DNA of 64,000 nt from Methanobacterium sp. UBA44 (GTDB lineage Archaea > Methanobacteriota > Methanobacteria > Methanobacteriales > Methanobacteriaceae): assembly GCA_002494885.1 (NCBI GenBank), contig DACV01000003.1, forward strand, positions 94,672 to 158,671. Reading direction: 5' to 3'. Shown piece by piece: positions 9,418-22,101 of the stretch. The notes beneath the pieces were generated by a model. It was not told the DNA's origin and did no database searches. It saw only the letters and a list, made by a program, of their open reading frames with translations. The number at the start of each line of letters is the position of its first letter. Within the stretch, counting starts at the first letter, position 1. The position numbers and the translations under genes are program-made.

Positions 9418-10058
9418 TAGATCACCCTCGCTACTGGACCCATTGTTGTTTTAATATACATGGATTTTATCTGGTTTCTTCCTTTCTCCAGTTTTCTGTC
9501 TAAAATTCCAAGGACAGCTTCCACGTTATCTGCAATTAGCTCATCATCCATATCCTGGGAACCAATAATTGCCTGGATAACTGGTTGATCCTTTATTCTA
9601 ACTTTTACTGTATTGTTAAGTCTTTCCATTATTGGATCTGGTTTTATAGACGCTGGAACTGGTTTTGGCATCTTTTTTCGAGGCCCAAGGACTGGTCCTA
9701 AAAATCTACCCACTTGAGGCATCATATCTGCCTGCGCAACAAAAAATGTGTATTCATTAGCCATTTTTTTGGCCTGTTTCCGGTCTTTTCCAAGATCTTC
9801 TAAATCCTGTTTGTTGATTACAAGATCTGCACCGGCATTTTTTGCCTGAACTGCCAGTTCACCATCTGCTATAAAGGCAATTTTAATGCCTTTACCTCGT
9901 CCATTTGGAAGGAAGACTTCTTCATCAAATCTGTTTTCTGGTTTTTTCACGTCTAAATCTTTGATATTTATAACAACATCTATAGACTGTGTGAAGTTTC
10001 TCGGCTTAGATTCACTCTTAGCCTTCTTCACCGCTTCCAATATCTCTTGATTCATCAA
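9417..10058 (-). CDS. rpl1: ribosomal protein L1
   Basis: L1 forms the mobile stalk at the ribosomal E site and in several archaea represses its own mRNA. The 213 residues have the normal archaeal length, with the hallmark motifs [21 protein letters not shown] and [12 protein letters not shown]. It lies between rpl11 (94-base gap) and rpl10 (one-base overlap). A GGAGG ribosome site precedes the ATG. Autoregulation at the gap or the start of the gene is known in relatives but is not directly visible here. Confidence 0.95.
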   Translation of the reverse strand: MMNQEILEAVKKAKSESKPRNFTQSIDVVINIKDLDVKKPENRFDEEVFLPNGRGKGIKIAFIADGELAVQAKNAGADLVINKQDLEDLGKDRKQAKKMANEYTFFVAQADMMPQVGRFLGPVLGPRKKMPKPVPASIKPDPIMERLNNTVKVRIKDQPVIQAIIGSQDMDDELIADNVEAVLGILDRKLEKGRNQIKSMYIKTTMGPVARVI

Positions 10059-10152
10059 ATTCCTCCATGAACTTCTTTGATAAAAAGTTCACAATAATTG
10101 ATTAGTTAATCAAATGGATTATTCTGGTCAATTTAATAATAAAATTTATTTT

Positions 10153-11075
<923 letters not shown>

Positions 11076-11120
11076 AATATCACTTACCTGAATTATTTAA
11101 CTAATTCTTATGGATTAAAG

Positions 11121-11306
11121 TTATAAGAAACCAGTTAGCTGGGCAACTAAGGTTATTATAAACCCTATTACTCCTATTATTATGATTCCTATTCCTGTTA
11201 TTTTTGCTACATTTTGAAATTCTTCTCTATCCGGCCTTTTTGATATAATCAGTACTCTTTTACACTGTTTTATAAATTGGGAGATAGTTTCTCTATTGAA
11301 ATTCAT
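11121..11306 (-). CDS. secE: protein translocase subunit SecE (Sec61 gamma)
   Basis: This is a 61-residue single-span translocon subunit. An amphipathic N-terminal part (ISQFIKQCKRVLIISKRPDREEF) precedes one transmembrane helix (about 37-58) ending VAQLTGFL. Length, topology and position directly before spt5 fit the family. A TATA-like CATTTATATAG on the minus strand near 11392-11402 is a likely promoter for the secE-ribosomal block. Confidence 0.9.
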   Translation of the reverse strand: MNFNRETISQFIKQCKRVLIISKRPDREEFQNVAKITGIGIIIIGVIGFIITLVAQLTGFL

Positions 11307-11391
11307 AAAAATACCTGCTTAAATCCTATAGAATAAGTTATTGAATAAATTAAATGTGATAGAATAATATATTTCCTAAGTTATCCTATAT

Positions 11392-11405
11392 AAATGGTAG
11401 TAGTT
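11392..11405 (-). promoter_or_regulatory. TATA box for secE-spt5-ribosomal operon
   Basis: The minus-strand sequence CATTTATATAG lies about 90 bases upstream of the secE start, in the 196-base gap after ftsZ. It would give a start site near 11365. Inferred from motif and spacing only. Confidence 0.45.
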
Positions 11406-11502
11406 TATTTTCTTTATGAATTTATAAACCTTTTCATTTTTATAGATAACTAAAACTAGTCATGATAGAGAAAATCTTATGGTGTTTCAAAAATTCTTGA
11501 AA

Positions 11503-12654
11503 TTAAAAAACACCATCTATAAATTCTTCTAAAGCTGATTCCTTGACTGGTTCTTTAGTTTCCTCCTCCATATACTCGCGTTCTGCAGGTACACCGAATA
11601 TATGAGGTGATTTCACTCCAGCTACTACAAGGGTTGTTCTGATAACATTCTGGAGCTCTTCCTGTATCTGAGTACCCCATATTATGTTTGCATCTGGATC
11701 CAATTCATCAGCAACTATCTGAACAATCTTTTCAGCCTCATGTAATGTTAGATCTGAGCTTCCGGATATGTTTATCAGGGCGCCTTTAGCATTTGAAATG
11801 TCCAGATCAAGTAATGGACTGTTTAATGCTTCATGTACTGACTCTATTGCTCTATCACCAGATTCAGATTCACCCATACCTATCATTGCCATTCCAGATT
11901 CTTTCATTATGCTTCTAATGTCTGCAAAATCAAGAGCTACGAGACCGGGCTTTGTGATAAGTTCTGTTATTCCTTTAACAGCTCTTCCCAGAAGTTCGTC
12001 TGTAACCATGAAAGCTTTATTTATTGGTAGATTTGGTGCTACTTCCAGTAATTTATCATTAGGTATTACAATAACGGTATCTGCTGAACTCTGGAGCTTA
12101 TCTAAACCTTTCTCAGCATTTTCGCGTCTTCGAAGTCCTTCAGCGCTGAAAGGCATTGTTGCAACAGCAATTGTTAGTGCACCAATCTTTTTGGCCAGGT
12201 TTGCAATAACTGGAGCAGATCCTGTTCCAGTACCTCCACCAAGCCCACATGTTACAAAAACCATGTCAGCTCCTTCTAGCCTTTCTTTTATCTGTTCTTC
12301 GCTCTCTTCTGCGCTTTGCTCACCTATTTCAGGTATACCTCCAGCGCCAAGCCCACCACATGTTCCTTTACCTATCAATATCTTCTGATGTGAGTTTGAA
12401 TAGAAAAGATCCTGAGCATCAGTGTTTACACTAATTGTATCTGCTCCTTCTATTCCTATTTCCATTAACCTCGAAACTGTATTATTTCCAGCCCCTCCAG
12501 TTCCAACAACCAATATCTTAGCCTTGCTTTCTTCTATGATATTTTGTAAGTCACTGTTAATATCCGATATATCGATGCTATTTTGTATATCATTAGGTCT
12601 TCTCTCTCTTCTCACTTCTGATTCTTTTAAGGTATTATTTATAAGAGATTTCAA
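11503..12654 (-). CDS. ftsZ: cell division protein FtsZ
   Basis: FtsZ is the tubulin-like GTPase that forms the division ring. The 383 residues show the nucleotide-binding segments [10 protein letters not shown], the tubulin signature [10 protein letters not shown] near residue 140, NTDAQDL and [12 protein letters not shown], and a short acidic C-terminal tail. Archaeal N-terminal extensions like the first 40 residues are common. The chosen start is TTG, with GGTAGGA just upstream. It is followed on the same strand by secE after 196 bases. Confidence 0.95.
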   Translation of the reverse strand: MKSLINNTLKESEVRRERRPNDIQNSIDISDINSDLQNIIEESKAKILVVGTGGAGNNTVSRLMEIGIEGADTISVNTDAQDLFYSNSHQKILIGKGTCGGLGAGGIPEIGEQSAEESEEQIKERLEGADMVFVTCGLGGGTGTGSAPVIANLAKKIGALTIAVATMPFSAEGLRRRENAEKGLDKLQSSADTVIVIPNDKLLEVAPNLPINKAFMVTDELLGRAVKGITELITKPGLVALDFADIRSIMKESGMAMIGMGESESGDRAIESVHEALNSPLLDLDISNAKGALINISGSSDLTLHEAEKIVQIVADELDPDANIIWGTQIQEELQNVIRTTLVVAGVKSPHIFGVPAEREYMEEETKEPVKESALEEFIDGVF

Positions 12655-12870
12655 TTCCTACCCCCACAGCCAATGTTGTTAAATTTATTTGTGGTATTGT
12701 AATAACTTGTATTTAAAAGCAACGGTTATATTACTCATAATTTGCCATCTTACAAATAATTTTTTGGTTTTTTTAGAAAAAATATCTTAAAAAAAGCATT
12801 TGTTAATAATATTAAAAATTAATGTAATACTTTCATGTATATTGATCGTCCCAGATTAATAGATTTTTAA

Positions 12871-13434
12871 TCAAGATCGAGGCATTGCTATTATTTCTTT
12901 AATTTGAAGGTCGAAGAAATTGCTCATATTAGCTGCCTTTAAAACTACTGCAGCATCTACACCCTGTGCAGTCCCCCCAATTGCAATAATTTCTTCATCT
13001 ACAGGAATTAAGCCCGCATCTGCAGCCATAATAGTAATTTCCACACAAACTTTTATTCCTTGGCCAAAGAGTCGTAAAGTGGCAGCTATAATCTCAACAG
13101 GAGTTATACCACTGAATTTATTAGAAATACCTCGTCCAACACCGCTTAATGCATGAGAACCAGCATAAAAAGTAATATTATTTTCATTAAGTTTTTCTAT
13201 ATTTTCCTGAGTTATTTCAAGCTTTCCTTTTTCTTTAAACCCAGCATGATGAGTTATACTGACTATATCAACATTTTCAATTGCTTCACGCAATTTTAAA
13301 GCGCTTTTTCCTGATACAGACGCAATAACAATTGTTTTTATATCTAATTCTTCTTTCCTTTGCTTTACAAGTTCTATCACTTTATCTGTATTTTCAACGC
13401 CCTTATTTTCAAAATAATTAATGGTTTTTTCCAT
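12871..13434 (-). CDS. stand-alone pyruvate kinase C-terminal-domain-like protein
   Basis: The 187 residues resemble the PK_C fold (COG1751) found as a free protein in many archaea: [30 protein letters not shown], then [12 protein letters not shown] and [14 protein letters not shown], ending EIIAMPRS. In pyruvate kinase this domain binds regulators rather than catalysing, so a sensory or binding role is possible; no reaction is known. It is divergent to comA. Confidence 0.7.
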   Translation of the reverse strand: MEKTINYFENKGVENTDKVIELVKQRKEELDIKTIVIASVSGKSALKLREAIENVDIVSITHHAGFKEKGKLEITQENIEKLNENNITFYAGSHALSGVGRGISNKFSGITPVEIIAATLRLFGQGIKVCVEITIMAADAGLIPVDEEIIAIGGTAQGVDAAVVLKAANMSNFFDLQIKEIIAMPRS

Positions 13435-13515
13435 CTAATCACCAGTTCTTTTTTTAAGATAATTTAAACCCTTTAAATCACTTATTTTTAATATATTTTA
13501 ATATATATAACAAAT

Positions 13516-13524
13516 TTTATATAA
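13516..13524 (+). promoter_or_regulatory. TATA box for comA cluster
   Basis: TTTATATAA lies 84 bases before the comA ATG and predicts a start site near 13548. A second AT-rich candidate (ATATATATAAC at 13501-13511) lies just upstream. Confidence 0.45.
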
Positions 13525-13607
13525 ATAATGCGACAAAAAAGACTATATTCAAGTTAAAGAATAAGAATAATTTTAGTTTAAGCATGAAATTTTAAAAAGG
13601 TGACAGA

Positions 13608-14383
<776 letters not shown>

Positions 14384-14384
<1 letters not shown>

Positions 14385-15154
14385 TGATAGACGAAATAAC
14401 AATTCTCGGTGGTTATGACAAGCAGGGAAATAAAGAACCTGTAGAAAAAGTTATAATCAAAAAAGGAGAGATATTTGGAGTAGTAGGTCCCACAGGAAGT
14501 GGAAAAAGTTCACTTATCGGCGATATTGAACAGCTCGCCCAGGAAGATACATTTTCAAAGAGGAAAATCCTTGTAGACAATAAAGAGCCCAGTTATGAAG
14601 ACAGAACCAATCCAAGGAAAAAAATGGTAGCACAGCTATCTCAGAATATGAATTTTCTGGCAGACATGAGTGTTGGAGATTTCCTGAACCTGCATGCTAA
14701 ATGTCGAGGAGCAAGCAATAAATGTGTCAACGCCGTAGTCAAACTTGCAAACACACTCACTGGAGAACCTATAAAGAAGAAACATGAGCTCACAATATTA
14801 AGCGGGGGACAATCAAGAGCCCTTATGGTTGCTGATGTGGCCATTATAAGCAATTCACCCATTGTATTAATTGATGAAATTGAAAATGCTGGTATACGCA
14901 AACACGATGCTATTAAAGCCCTTGCAGGACATGGGAAAATAGTAATGGTAGTAACACATGACCCTGTACTTGCTTTAATGGCAGATAAAAGAATTATTAT
15001 GAAAAATGGCGGTATGCAGAATGTTGTGCATACAAGCGAAAAAGAAAAACAGGTATCTAAGAAATTAAATAAAATAGATGAATTAATGCTTAATTTAAGA
15101 GATAGAGTTAGAAATGGAGAAATACTGGAAGAAATAGGACATATCGAGATTTAA
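14384..15154 (+). CDS. ABC-type ATPase without membrane partner
   Basis: The 256 residues contain a Walker A motif GPTGSGKSS (about 36-44), the ABC signature LSGGQ (about 143), a Walker [10 protein letters not shown] and a switch His in VVTHDP. There is no transmembrane segment and no permease gene nearby, so a transport role is unlikely. Coupling to comA and to a GTPase and an Fe-S protein downstream suggests a soluble assembly or activation function in methanogen cofactor metabolism. That function is inferred from context only. Confidence 0.75.
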
Positions 15155-15211
15155 ATTTAAAATAGAGTAAATATTTAAAGTTTTAATGAAATCCAATACG
15201 AGCTGATTGAT

Positions 15212-15913
15212 ATGAGAATGATAATTGTGGCTGGAACTCCAGGATCTGGAAAGACAGCAGTTTTAATGCATGCATTAAAAAGCCTCAATGAGAGAAATCT
15301 GAAATCTTCTGTGGTTAAAATAGACTGCCTTTACACAGATGACGATAAAAAATTTGCAAAAATTGGCGTTCCAACCAAAGTAGGCCTTTCAATGGACATG
15401 TGCCCTGATCATTACGCAATTTACAATACAGAGGATATGATAAGCTGGGCTTCAGAAAATGAGTCCGATTTTTTAGTTATGGAAACAGCAGGGCTCTGTC
15501 ATCGCTGCGCTCCCTACACAATGAACTGCCTTGGAGTATGTGTTATAGATGCAACCAGCGGTCCAAACACCCCTTTAAAAGTAGGACCTTTTTTAAGCAC
15601 TGCAGATGTGGCTGTTATCACCAAAGGAGACATGATTTCACAGGCAGAGCGTGAAATATTTAGAGAAAGAGTTTTAGAGGTCAATCCTAACTGTAAAGTT
15701 ATAGAAGCCAATGGATTAAGTGGTCAGGGATGCGTGGAACTTGCTGAGGAGATGCTTAAATCCAGGGAAGTAGCTCTTGACCAGGAAAAACTCAGACATT
15801 CTGCCCCTCTTGCAGTATGTACACTCTGTGTTGGGGAAACAAAGGTAAATAAGAAATATCACCGCGGAATCCTTCGAAGAATTGATGGTTTCCAAAAATA
15901 CGAAGGCGAATAA
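15212..15913 (+). CDS. HypB/CobW-like P-loop GTPase
   Basis: The 233 residues open with a Walker A GTPGSGKT. They include [13 protein letters not shown], with a CxxC that could bind metal, the nucleotide-base motif TKGD, and a C-terminal CTLCVGE pair. This pattern resembles HypB and related SIMIBI GTPases that act in metal-centre insertion. It lies between the ABC ATPase and the Fe-S protein in the comA run with short gaps. The client enzyme is unknown. Confidence 0.7.
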   Translation: MRMIIVAGTPGSGKTAVLMHALKSLNERNLKSSVVKIDCLYTDDDKKFAKIGVPTKVGLSMDMCPDHYAIYNTEDMISWASENESDFLVMETAGLCHRCAPYTMNCLGVCVIDATSGPNTPLKVGPFLSTADVAVITKGDMISQAEREIFRERVLEVNPNCKVIEANGLSGQGCVELAEEMLKSREVALDQEKLRHSAPLAVCTLCVGETKVNKKYHRGILRRIDGFQKYEGE

Positions 15914-15942
15914 TGTCTATATTTTTATAGAGGTAATAAAAG

Positions 15943-16635
15943 ATGACGAATAGTTCCAATAACCCCAATCATCGCCAGAGAATTGTTAAATTACTTCCGG
16001 GATTTCAGTGCGGAATATGCGGATATGCAAGGTGCGATGAATTTGCAGAGGCACTTTTAAGGAAACATACTGACCTTGATGAATGCAGATTCTTGCTTCA
16101 AGAAACATTTACCGAAAATAGGGCTAATTTAGAGGATATACTAAGGGAAGAGAAAATAATCCCTGAAGAGAAGAAAATAGTTGGTTTACTGGACGGATAT
16201 GAGGCAGATATTATTTTAAATGCGCTTCCAGAGGAAAATTCATGTAGAGAAACCTTATTTCCTTTTACAAGAGAAGAACTAAAAGTTGGGGATATAGTAA
16301 GATATCGTCCTCTTGGATGCCCCATTATCCATTTTGCAGAGATACTCGAAGAAAACCATGGATTAATTGTTGTTCATATAGTTGGGCCTTGCCATAGGCT
16401 TGATGAAGAAGCAGATTTTGAATTTAAGGATATTGGTGTTTGTATGGTTGGAGGATTTGAAGGAATAATTGAAGGAAAACTACCAGCAGTAGGAGAAACT
16501 GTAAGATTCCTTCCAGGCCATTGTATGATGCAAAAAGTCCATTCCGGTGTTGTTGTACAGCTTGTAGGTAGAAGAGCAATAATTGAAGGTATTGACCTTA
16601 AAGTATGGGCTCCGCCAATTAAAGGGGAAAAATAA
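15943..16635 (+). CDS. [4Fe-4S] domain protein of the comA cluster
   Basis: The 230 residues start with a four-cysteine motif of the PF04060 type ([19 protein letters not shown], with a further Cys in DECRFL), as found in RnfB and corrinoid Fe-S proteins. The rest is a beta-rich domain of unknown function ([40 protein letters not shown]). The position 29 bases after the GTPase suggests they act together. An electron-transfer or metal-loading role is possible. Confidence 0.65.
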   Translation: MTNSSNNPNHRQRIVKLLPGFQCGICGYARCDEFAEALLRKHTDLDECRFLLQETFTENRANLEDILREEKIIPEEKKIVGLLDGYEADIILNALPEENSCRETLFPFTREELKVGDIVRYRPLGCPIIHFAEILEENHGLIVVHIVGPCHRLDEEADFEFKDIGVCMVGGFEGIIEGKLPAVGETVRFLPGHCMMQKVHSGVVVQLVGRRAIIEGIDLKVWAPPIKGEK

Positions 16636-16666
16636 GAGTCTTAGATAATTATTTTTAATATTAAAA

Positions 16667-17518
16667 ATGATGAATGATATGAGCACCCCCGAATACTATG
16701 TTATACCTGTCAAAACTGGTTATATCAAACCAAATGAATCTTATGATGTGATCATTGAAAGTGCAAAAGATTTTTTGGAAGATGGAGATTTTCTTGTAAT
16801 TTCGGAAACTCCAATTGCCATATCACAGGGCAGGCTGGTAGATGAAGCATTATTTAAACCATCTATTCTTTCTATTTTTCTTGCAGATGTCTGGTCTAAA
16901 TATATTTGGGGCTATATTTTAGGGCCAATTCTGGGCATTAAAAAAAGGACTATTCAAAATTTAAGGAATTTACCTCCTGAAGCCAGATCGCATAAAGAAG
17001 TTGTTTTAAAGCATTATGGTCTAAAATATGCATTAAAACCTGCTTCCGAAGCTGGAATTGACTTAAGTAATGCTCCAGGAACCTATGTATCTCTTTTACC
17101 TCATAATCCTGGTGATGTAGTCGCCGATATCGCTGGGAAAATATCTAAAAATCTTGGTAAGGAAGTTGTAGTGATAATAATTGACACAGATGTTACTTAT
17201 GAACTTTTAGGAAAGCGATTTACTTCCTTACCCATATCTGCAAAAGGAATTAAAGCCAATCTTGGAATTTTTGGATATTTTTTAGGGAGATTTGGTAAAA
17301 TTATTGGTCCTACGCCTCTTGCGGTTTCCAAGTTTCAAAAACTGAATAAAGTCATGAAAATTGCTAAAATCGCTGATGATTACCAAAATGAAAACGAACA
17401 TAGTATGAAAACTGTTTATGATATGGGAAAAGTGTTTAATGATAAAATTGATGGTGTAACAATTGAAATGTTAGATTCAATCCAGCATATGCCTGCAGTT
17501 ATCCTCAGGAAATCTTGA
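16667..17518 (+). CDS. CofE-like (F420-0:gamma-glutamyl ligase family) protein
   Basis: The 283 residues match the F420_ligase fold: [17 protein letters not shown], a [17 protein letters not shown] segment, and [19 protein letters not shown]. True CofE proteins are about 250 residues and add glutamates to F420-0; this one is more divergent and may be a paralog with another substrate. Two in-frame ATGs (16667, 16670) and a third (16679) leave the start open. It ends the comA gene run. Confidence 0.6.
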   Translation: MMNDMSTPEYYVIPVKTGYIKPNESYDVIIESAKDFLEDGDFLVISETPIAISQGRLVDEALFKPSILSIFLADVWSKYIWGYILGPILGIKKRTIQNLRNLPPEARSHKEVVLKHYGLKYALKPASEAGIDLSNAPGTYVSLLPHNPGDVVADIAGKISKNLGKEVVVIIIDTDVTYELLGKRFTSLPISAKGIKANLGIFGYFLGRFGKIIGPTPLAVSKFQKLNKVMKIAKIADDYQNENEHSMKTVYDMGKVFNDKIDGVTIEMLDSIQHMPAVILRKS

Positions 17519-17803
17519 TATTCATTATCCTAACTGAGATAATTGCTCGCTGTAATCAATATTGTTTCATCAAAATAATTAAATAGTAGTAAAACAATAA
17601 TACATAGTAACATCAAATAATATGTCATTACAATAATGATGATATTTTTAAAGAAAAAAATTGGATCATAAAAATAGCATAAAATCAACTGTTTCGCAAA
17701 ATCAGGTCAAATATTTTATTTCATCCCCATAATATACCATAATAACCATTCAAACATTTTTTTTTATTTGTGTAAAATGATCCAATACCTAAGGAGGAAA
17801 AAA
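17519..17803. other. intergenic region before TFE
   Basis: The 285 bases are AT-rich with no gene seen. They end in the strong ribosome site AAGGAGG at 17791-17797 for TFE. Confidence 0.5.
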
Positions 17804-18349
17804 ATGCTTAATGTTAATGGCCCAATAACTCAAGAACAAATTAAATCTTCCCTATCTAAAGAAGGAGCGGAAATGCTCAATGAAACCCTGGTTCAAGAGT
17901 TAATTTATGAAGTTACTGACGATAATGAAAACAGTATTTCTATTATCAAATGCTTATTAGAAGATAAAATAACCGATGAAGAAATTTCTGAAGAAATTGA
18001 ATTAAGACTCAACATTGTAAGAAAAATTTTATACAAACTTTATGATGCTGGACTTGCAAGTTACAAGAGAAGTAAAGATCCAGAAACCCAATGGTACACC
18101 TACAGCTGGAAATTTGAAACCGACAAAGTCATTGAAACAATAACTAAAGAATTTGAAAAAAATTCCAGGGAAATAGAAGAATCACTGGCATACGAAGAGG
18201 ATAATATGTTCTTTTCATGCATCAATGGATGCAGATACAACTTTGAAGAAGCTTCAGAACACAATTTCATATGTCCAGAATGTGAAACAACTTTAGAATA
18301 TCAGGATAATTCTCCTTTAATCACAGAATTAAAGGAAAAAATGAGTTAA
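17804..18349 (+). CDS. tfe: transcription initiation factor E, alpha subunit
   Basis: TFE assists promoter opening by TBP, TFB and RNA polymerase. The N-terminal winged-helix domain (about 20-95) is followed by a zinc ribbon (CINGC...FICPEC, about 140-165). A longer frame begins at 17768, but AAGGAGG sits 7 bases before the ATG at 17804, giving 181 residues, the usual archaeal length. A small hairpin array follows the gene. Confidence 0.92.
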   Translation: MLNVNGPITQEQIKSSLSKEGAEMLNETLVQELIYEVTDDNENSISIIKCLLEDKITDEEISEEIELRLNIVRKILYKLYDAGLASYKRSKDPETQWYTYSWKFETDKVIETITKEFEKNSREIEESLAYEEDNMFFSCINGCRYNFEEASEHNFICPECETTLEYQDNSPLITELKEKMS

Positions 18350-18360
18350 TTCCATAACTC

Positions 18361-18408
18361 GAAAATTAAACATGCAAATCTTAGATTTGCCTCCAAATTT
18401 TTAATTTT
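18361..18408. repeat. hairpin site C, between tfe and the HD gene
   Basis: GCAAATC-tta-GATTTGC (18374-18390) is enclosed by outer arms AAAATTAAA (18362-18370) and TTTAATTTT (18400-18408). The 3-nt loop and arm composition match the larger arrays. Confidence 0.55.
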
Positions 18409-18439
18409 ACAGATGTTACTATTTTAAGAGGGCAAATAA

Positions 18440-18934
18440 TTGAATATTGAAATTTTAAAGAGTTTAAACTGTCCTGAATATTTAATTGAACACAGTACAG
18501 CTGTTTGTAAAAAAGCCCTAAAACTATCTTCTAATTTTAATGTTGACATTGAACTGGTAAAAACAGGCGCTTTACTCCATGATATCGGTAGATGCAAAAC
18601 AAATAGCATTGAACATGCAATAGTGGGTGCAAATATGCTTAAAAATCTCGGATTTTCTGATGAAGTTGCAAATATAGCTTTAAGACATATTGGAGCTGGT
18701 ATACCAAAAGAAGAAGCTGAATTACTTGGTTTACCTCCAGAGAACTATATACCAATTACATTAGAAGAAAAAATCGTTGCGCACGCCGATAATCTTATCC
18801 ACTGGAGTGAAGAGGTTAATTTAGAGTTCACAATAAGAAAATGGAATGAAAAACTTGGAAAGGATCATCCATCAATCAAAAGACTAATTAAGCTTCATGA
18901 AGAGATTGTTGGTATAAATGGATTTTATATTTAG
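18440..18934 (+). CDS. HD-domain hydrolase family protein
   Basis: The 164 residues hold the HD signature GALLHDIGR (about 34-42), an earlier His in LIEHSTAV, and later His/Asp residues in [11 protein letters not shown]. This matches the TIGR00295 family of small archaeal HD proteins, probably metal-dependent phosphohydrolases. The substrate is unknown. The start is TTG after GAGGGC. It precedes the tfuA-like gene by 54 bases. Confidence 0.75.
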   Translation: MNIEILKSLNCPEYLIEHSTAVCKKALKLSSNFNVDIELVKTGALLHDIGRCKTNSIEHAIVGANMLKNLGFSDEVANIALRHIGAGIPKEEAELLGLPPENYIPITLEEKIVAHADNLIHWSEEVNLEFTIRKWNEKLGKDHPSIKRLIKLHEEIVGINGFYI

Positions 18935-18988
18935 AAAATTTTTTTAAGCTGTGATTTAAAATTATTATAAAAAGTTCAGGAGATTAAA

Positions 18989-19651
18989 TTGCGAGCAGCA
19001 AAAAATATTATAATATTTACAGGCCCTTCACTGCACCCCGATGAAGCCTCATTGATTTTAAACGCTGAATATCGCCCCCCAATTAAAAGAGGAGATATAA
19101 TAACTGCCCTAAATAATAATCCAGACATAATAGGGATTATTGATGGCGTTTTCCACCAGCAACCTGCAGTTTCCCACCGCGAAATTCTTGAAGCCATAAA
19201 AAAAGGAGTTACAGTAGTTGGCGGAGCCAGTATGGGAGCTCTCAGGGCCTCTGAACTTGACGATCTTGGGATGATAGGCATAGGATATGTGTATAACCAG
19301 TATAAAAAAGGTTTAATTGAGTCAGATGATGATGTAGCAGTTGCTATTAATCCCATTAACCTTGAACAGATTTCAGATCCACTTGTAAGTATGGAATACA
19401 ACTTTAAAAAAGCTCTGGATAAAGATATAATATCTAAAGATGAATTCAATACATTGCTTAAAACTGCAAAATCCATTTTTTATCCTAAAAGAACCTATAT
19501 TCTTGTTTTAAATACAGTTTCTATTCATCCTGAAAAAATTGCTGTTCTTGAGAACTTTTTAGTTGAAGAAGGGATTGATATTAAAAGACAGGATGCACTG
19601 GAAGTTATAGGATATATCAAAACTATCTCCGAAGATAATGAAGATGATTGA
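18989..19651 (+). CDS. TfuA-like protein of McrA glycine thioamidation
   Basis: The 220 residues match the TfuA family: FTGPSLHPDEAS, PPIKRGDI, IGIIDGVFHQQPAVSHREILEA, GGASMGALRASEL. In methanogens TfuA works with a YcaO enzyme to convert the McrA active-site glycine to thioglycine. No YcaO gene is present in this window. The start is TTG with CAGGAGA upstream. A PP-loop sulfur-transfer gene of LarE type follows closely, which fits a sulfur-insertion context but proves nothing about partnership. Confidence 0.85.
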   Translation: MRAAKNIIIFTGPSLHPDEASLILNAEYRPPIKRGDIITALNNNPDIIGIIDGVFHQQPAVSHREILEAIKKGVTVVGGASMGALRASELDDLGMIGIGYVYNQYKKGLIESDDDVAVAINPINLEQISDPLVSMEYNFKKALDKDIISKDEFNTLLKTAKSIFYPKRTYILVLNTVSIHPEKIAVLENFLVEEGIDIKRQDALEVIGYIKTISEDNEDD

Positions 19652-19711
19652 ATAATCATTTTGTTGATTATTAAGCTCAAAATATTAAGTACTGAATTAA
19701 AGGATGAGATT

Positions 19712-20761
19712 ATGAATCTCGATGAAAAAATAGAGAAATTAAGAGAATACCTTAAAGACAAAAAGATTCTGGTTGCCTTTTCTGGAGGGGCTGATAGTAC
19801 TCTCGTTGCAAAGATAGCAAAAGATGTATGCAGTGAAGCAGTTGCTGTAACTGTAGACAATGGAGTTTTACCTCCAGACTGTATAAAGAACGCCAGGGAA
19901 ATTGCAGATGAAATTGGAATTGATTATGAAGTAATAAAAGAAAATTTCATTGAAAATGAGGCTTTTAAATCCAATCAGCCAAATAGATGTTTTATCTGTA
20001 AAAGCATAATGTACAGTAAATTACAGGATGCTGCAGAAGAAAAAGGGATTGATATTATAGTCGATGGTTTGAATATAAGCGACTTACTGGAAGATCGACC
20101 GGGAATAATGGTTAATTATGAAAAAAATATTGTAAGCCCCCTTGTATATGCTGGTTTTACTGGTGATGATGTAAGAGATACACTTAAAAAGTTAAATATT
20201 CCTTATTCAACAAATACTACCTGTTTTGCAACAAGAATAGCCAAATACAATGAAATAACTCTCAAAAAAGTAAATAGGATAAGGTATGCCGAATCTTTAA
20301 TTAAAAATATGGCTGGAGAACCAGTACGAGTTAGAGATGACGATGATATAGCTCGTATTGAAGTGGGAAACATAGATAGACTTTTAAACCAAACATCTCT
20401 GAACCATATAAATTCAGAACTTAAAGCTGTTGGCTTTAAACGTGTTGCTCTTGATATTAGCGGATATGGAGAACCTGAAAAAGAAATGGTAATTTATACC
20501 CCATGTAAAGATGAAAAAAACAAAATAATGTTTGAAACAGAGTTACCTTATCAAATAGACATTAAAAAAACATGTACAGAACTGGAAAGGTTAGGATCTA
20601 TCAAATGTTCTGATGAAATGGGCATAGTAATGCTTGAAATTGATGGAAGAAATGTAACCATCTTTAGAGCAGGCAAAATAGTTGCAAGGCGCGTTATTGA
20701 TAAAGAAGATGCAGAAAAGTTATTAATTAAAGTGCTGCCTCGAATAAGAAGATTTACATGA
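19712..20761 (+). CDS. LarE-like ATP-dependent sulfur transferase with C-terminal extension
   Basis: The PP-loop motif SGGADSTL (about residue 25) marks an N-type ATP pyrophosphatase; the body matches the LarE/COG1606 family, which thiolates small cofactors. Cysteines occur in NRCFICK and in TTCFATRI, the latter at the position of the sacrificial or cluster cysteine of LarE. Usual LarE proteins have about 270 residues; this one has 349 and carries an extra domain from about 260 with two more Cys. The frame is open from 19661, but the ATG at 19712 fits the family and has AGGATGAG upstream. The target cofactor is unknown. Confidence 0.75.
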   Translation: MNLDEKIEKLREYLKDKKILVAFSGGADSTLVAKIAKDVCSEAVAVTVDNGVLPPDCIKNAREIADEIGIDYEVIKENFIENEAFKSNQPNRCFICKSIMYSKLQDAAEEKGIDIIVDGLNISDLLEDRPGIMVNYEKNIVSPLVYAGFTGDDVRDTLKKLNIPYSTNTTCFATRIAKYNEITLKKVNRIRYAESLIKNMAGEPVRVRDDDDIARIEVGNIDRLLNQTSLNHINSELKAVGFKRVALDISGYGEPEKEMVIYTPCKDEKNKIMFETELPYQIDIKKTCTELERLGSIKCSDEMGIVMLEIDGRNVTIFRAGKIVARRVIDKEDAEKLLIKVLPRIRRFT

Positions 20762-20778
20762 AAATATTAAAAGCTAGG

Positions 20779-21201
20779 CTAAAGCTCTTTATGTACATTT
20801 TCTTCAATTTTTCTTCTAAAACTTGAAGTTTTTTGCCAGAATCCCCTATTATCTTCTCCTTCCAACAATATATATCTCCCGGTAACTTCAACCTCGATAT
20901 CGTCCACCATAACACTATTAATAAAGATTTCAATCTTAGAAGCATCTTCAATCAGGTCATTTGCTCTGTAATCGTAATTAATTGTAAGATTATTGTAACT
21001 GTATACGTCAGTAATGGTCTTTTTAATTGCTTCCTCAATTAAATTAAAAATAGTTTCCACCGCTGGTAAACCTTCCCACCAGCAGTGTCCAAGGATCACT
21101 TTTAAAAGGATTGTCTTAACAGACACATTTCCCTGATTTTTGGAGATAATTCTGATATTTCCTTTATCTGATGTAACTTTAAAAAGTAATGGTATTGACA
21201 T
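20779..21201 (-). CDS. hypothetical protein, CBS-gene neighbour
   Basis: The 140 residues are not recognised. The protein is soluble, with a predicted beta-rich start (PLLFKVTSDKGNIRIISKNQG), a central WWEGLPAVETIFNLIEEAIKK helix and a beta-rich end. Its ATG comes one base after the stop of the CBS protein gene on the same strand, so the two are almost certainly co-translated and may act together. Confidence 0.55.
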   Translation of the reverse strand: MSIPLLFKVTSDKGNIRIISKNQGNVSVKTILLKVILGHCWWEGLPAVETIFNLIEEAIKKTITDVYSYNNLTINYDYRANDLIEDASKIEIFINSVMVDDIEVEVTGRYILLEGEDNRGFWQKTSSFRRKIEENVHKEL

Positions 21202-21202
21202 C

Positions 21203-22039
21203 TTAATCCTTGATAGCTTTTATTAGATCTGTAGCTCTTACAATCCCTGCAAGTTCACCTTCAACATCGATTACAGGTATCTGTTCAATATTATGATGTC
21301 TCATTTTATTGGCACATTCTGTTATAGTAGTTCTTGTAGTTGCTAAAACTAAATCAGTAGCTGCAACGTCTTTTACTTCTTTATCAGTAAACTTCAGACG
21401 GTTTTTTATGACATAAAGGACATTAGTGCTGTCCCATGACCATTTATCTCCCTCTGTACCTACGGATGTGTTATGAACTGTTCTCTCTAATACAACTTCG
21501 CTTTCATTGATAAAATCTGTTTCAGTAAGTATTCCTGAGAGTTTACCATCTTTATTCAAAGCAAGGAGAAATTTAAGATGGAAATATCTCATTATTTCAA
21601 AAGCAACATTTAAAGGAGTTCTTTCCCATGTTGTGGGCATATCCTTTAACATATAATCCTTAACAGGTTCTTTAATATCCAGTTTCCATAAAGCATTCTC
21701 AATTAAATCAAATGCAGTAATAATACCTACAAGTTCATCATCCCGGACAACTGGAACTCTTCTTATACTATTTTTTATCATTAATTGAGCTGCATCTTTG
21801 ATATCGTCATCAGGAGTGACGGTTAAGAGATTACGAGTCATTATAAGTGCTATCTGTTCTTCATCAGGGTTTTCAACAAGATCTGATCTTGTTACTATCC
21901 CTACAAGTTTTTTTGTCCCTGATTTTACAACAGGCAGTCCTGACACATTTTTTTCTCTCATTATCTCCAGAGCATTCAAACGGTTACCTGGAACCTGTAT
22001 GTAGTGTATATCCTCTGACATTACTTCTTTTATAAGCAT
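21203..22039 (-). CDS. four-CBS-domain protein
   Basis: The 278 residues are made of four CBS motifs (about 1-60, 66-125, 128-185, 205-278) with recurring VPVV-type strands and [32 protein letters not shown] loops. Tandem CBS domains bind adenosyl ligands and sense energy state. No enzymatic domain is attached. It heads a two-gene unit with the hypothetical protein downstream. Confidence 0.85.
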   Translation of the reverse strand: MLIKEVMSEDIHYIQVPGNRLNALEIMREKNVSGLPVVKSGTKKLVGIVTRSDLVENPDEEQIALIMTRNLLTVTPDDDIKDAAQLMIKNSIRRVPVVRDDELVGIITAFDLIENALWKLDIKEPVKDYMLKDMPTTWERTPLNVAFEIMRYFHLKFLLALNKDGKLSGILTETDFINESEVVLERTVHNTSVGTEGDKWSWDSTNVLYVIKNRLKFTDKEVKDVAATDLVLATTRTTITECANKMRHHNIEQIPVIDVEGELAGIVRATDLIKAIKD

Positions 22040-22101
22040 TGTTACACCAACTAGTATTGAATAAAAATCAAAATATCATTTCATAATATCTATCTATTAC
22101 A

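Noticed and set aside
10059..10152. L1-binding autoregulatory site between rpl11 and rpl1
   Set aside because: No convincing L1-type kinked helix with its conserved internal loop could be recognised by eye; left as a possibility only.
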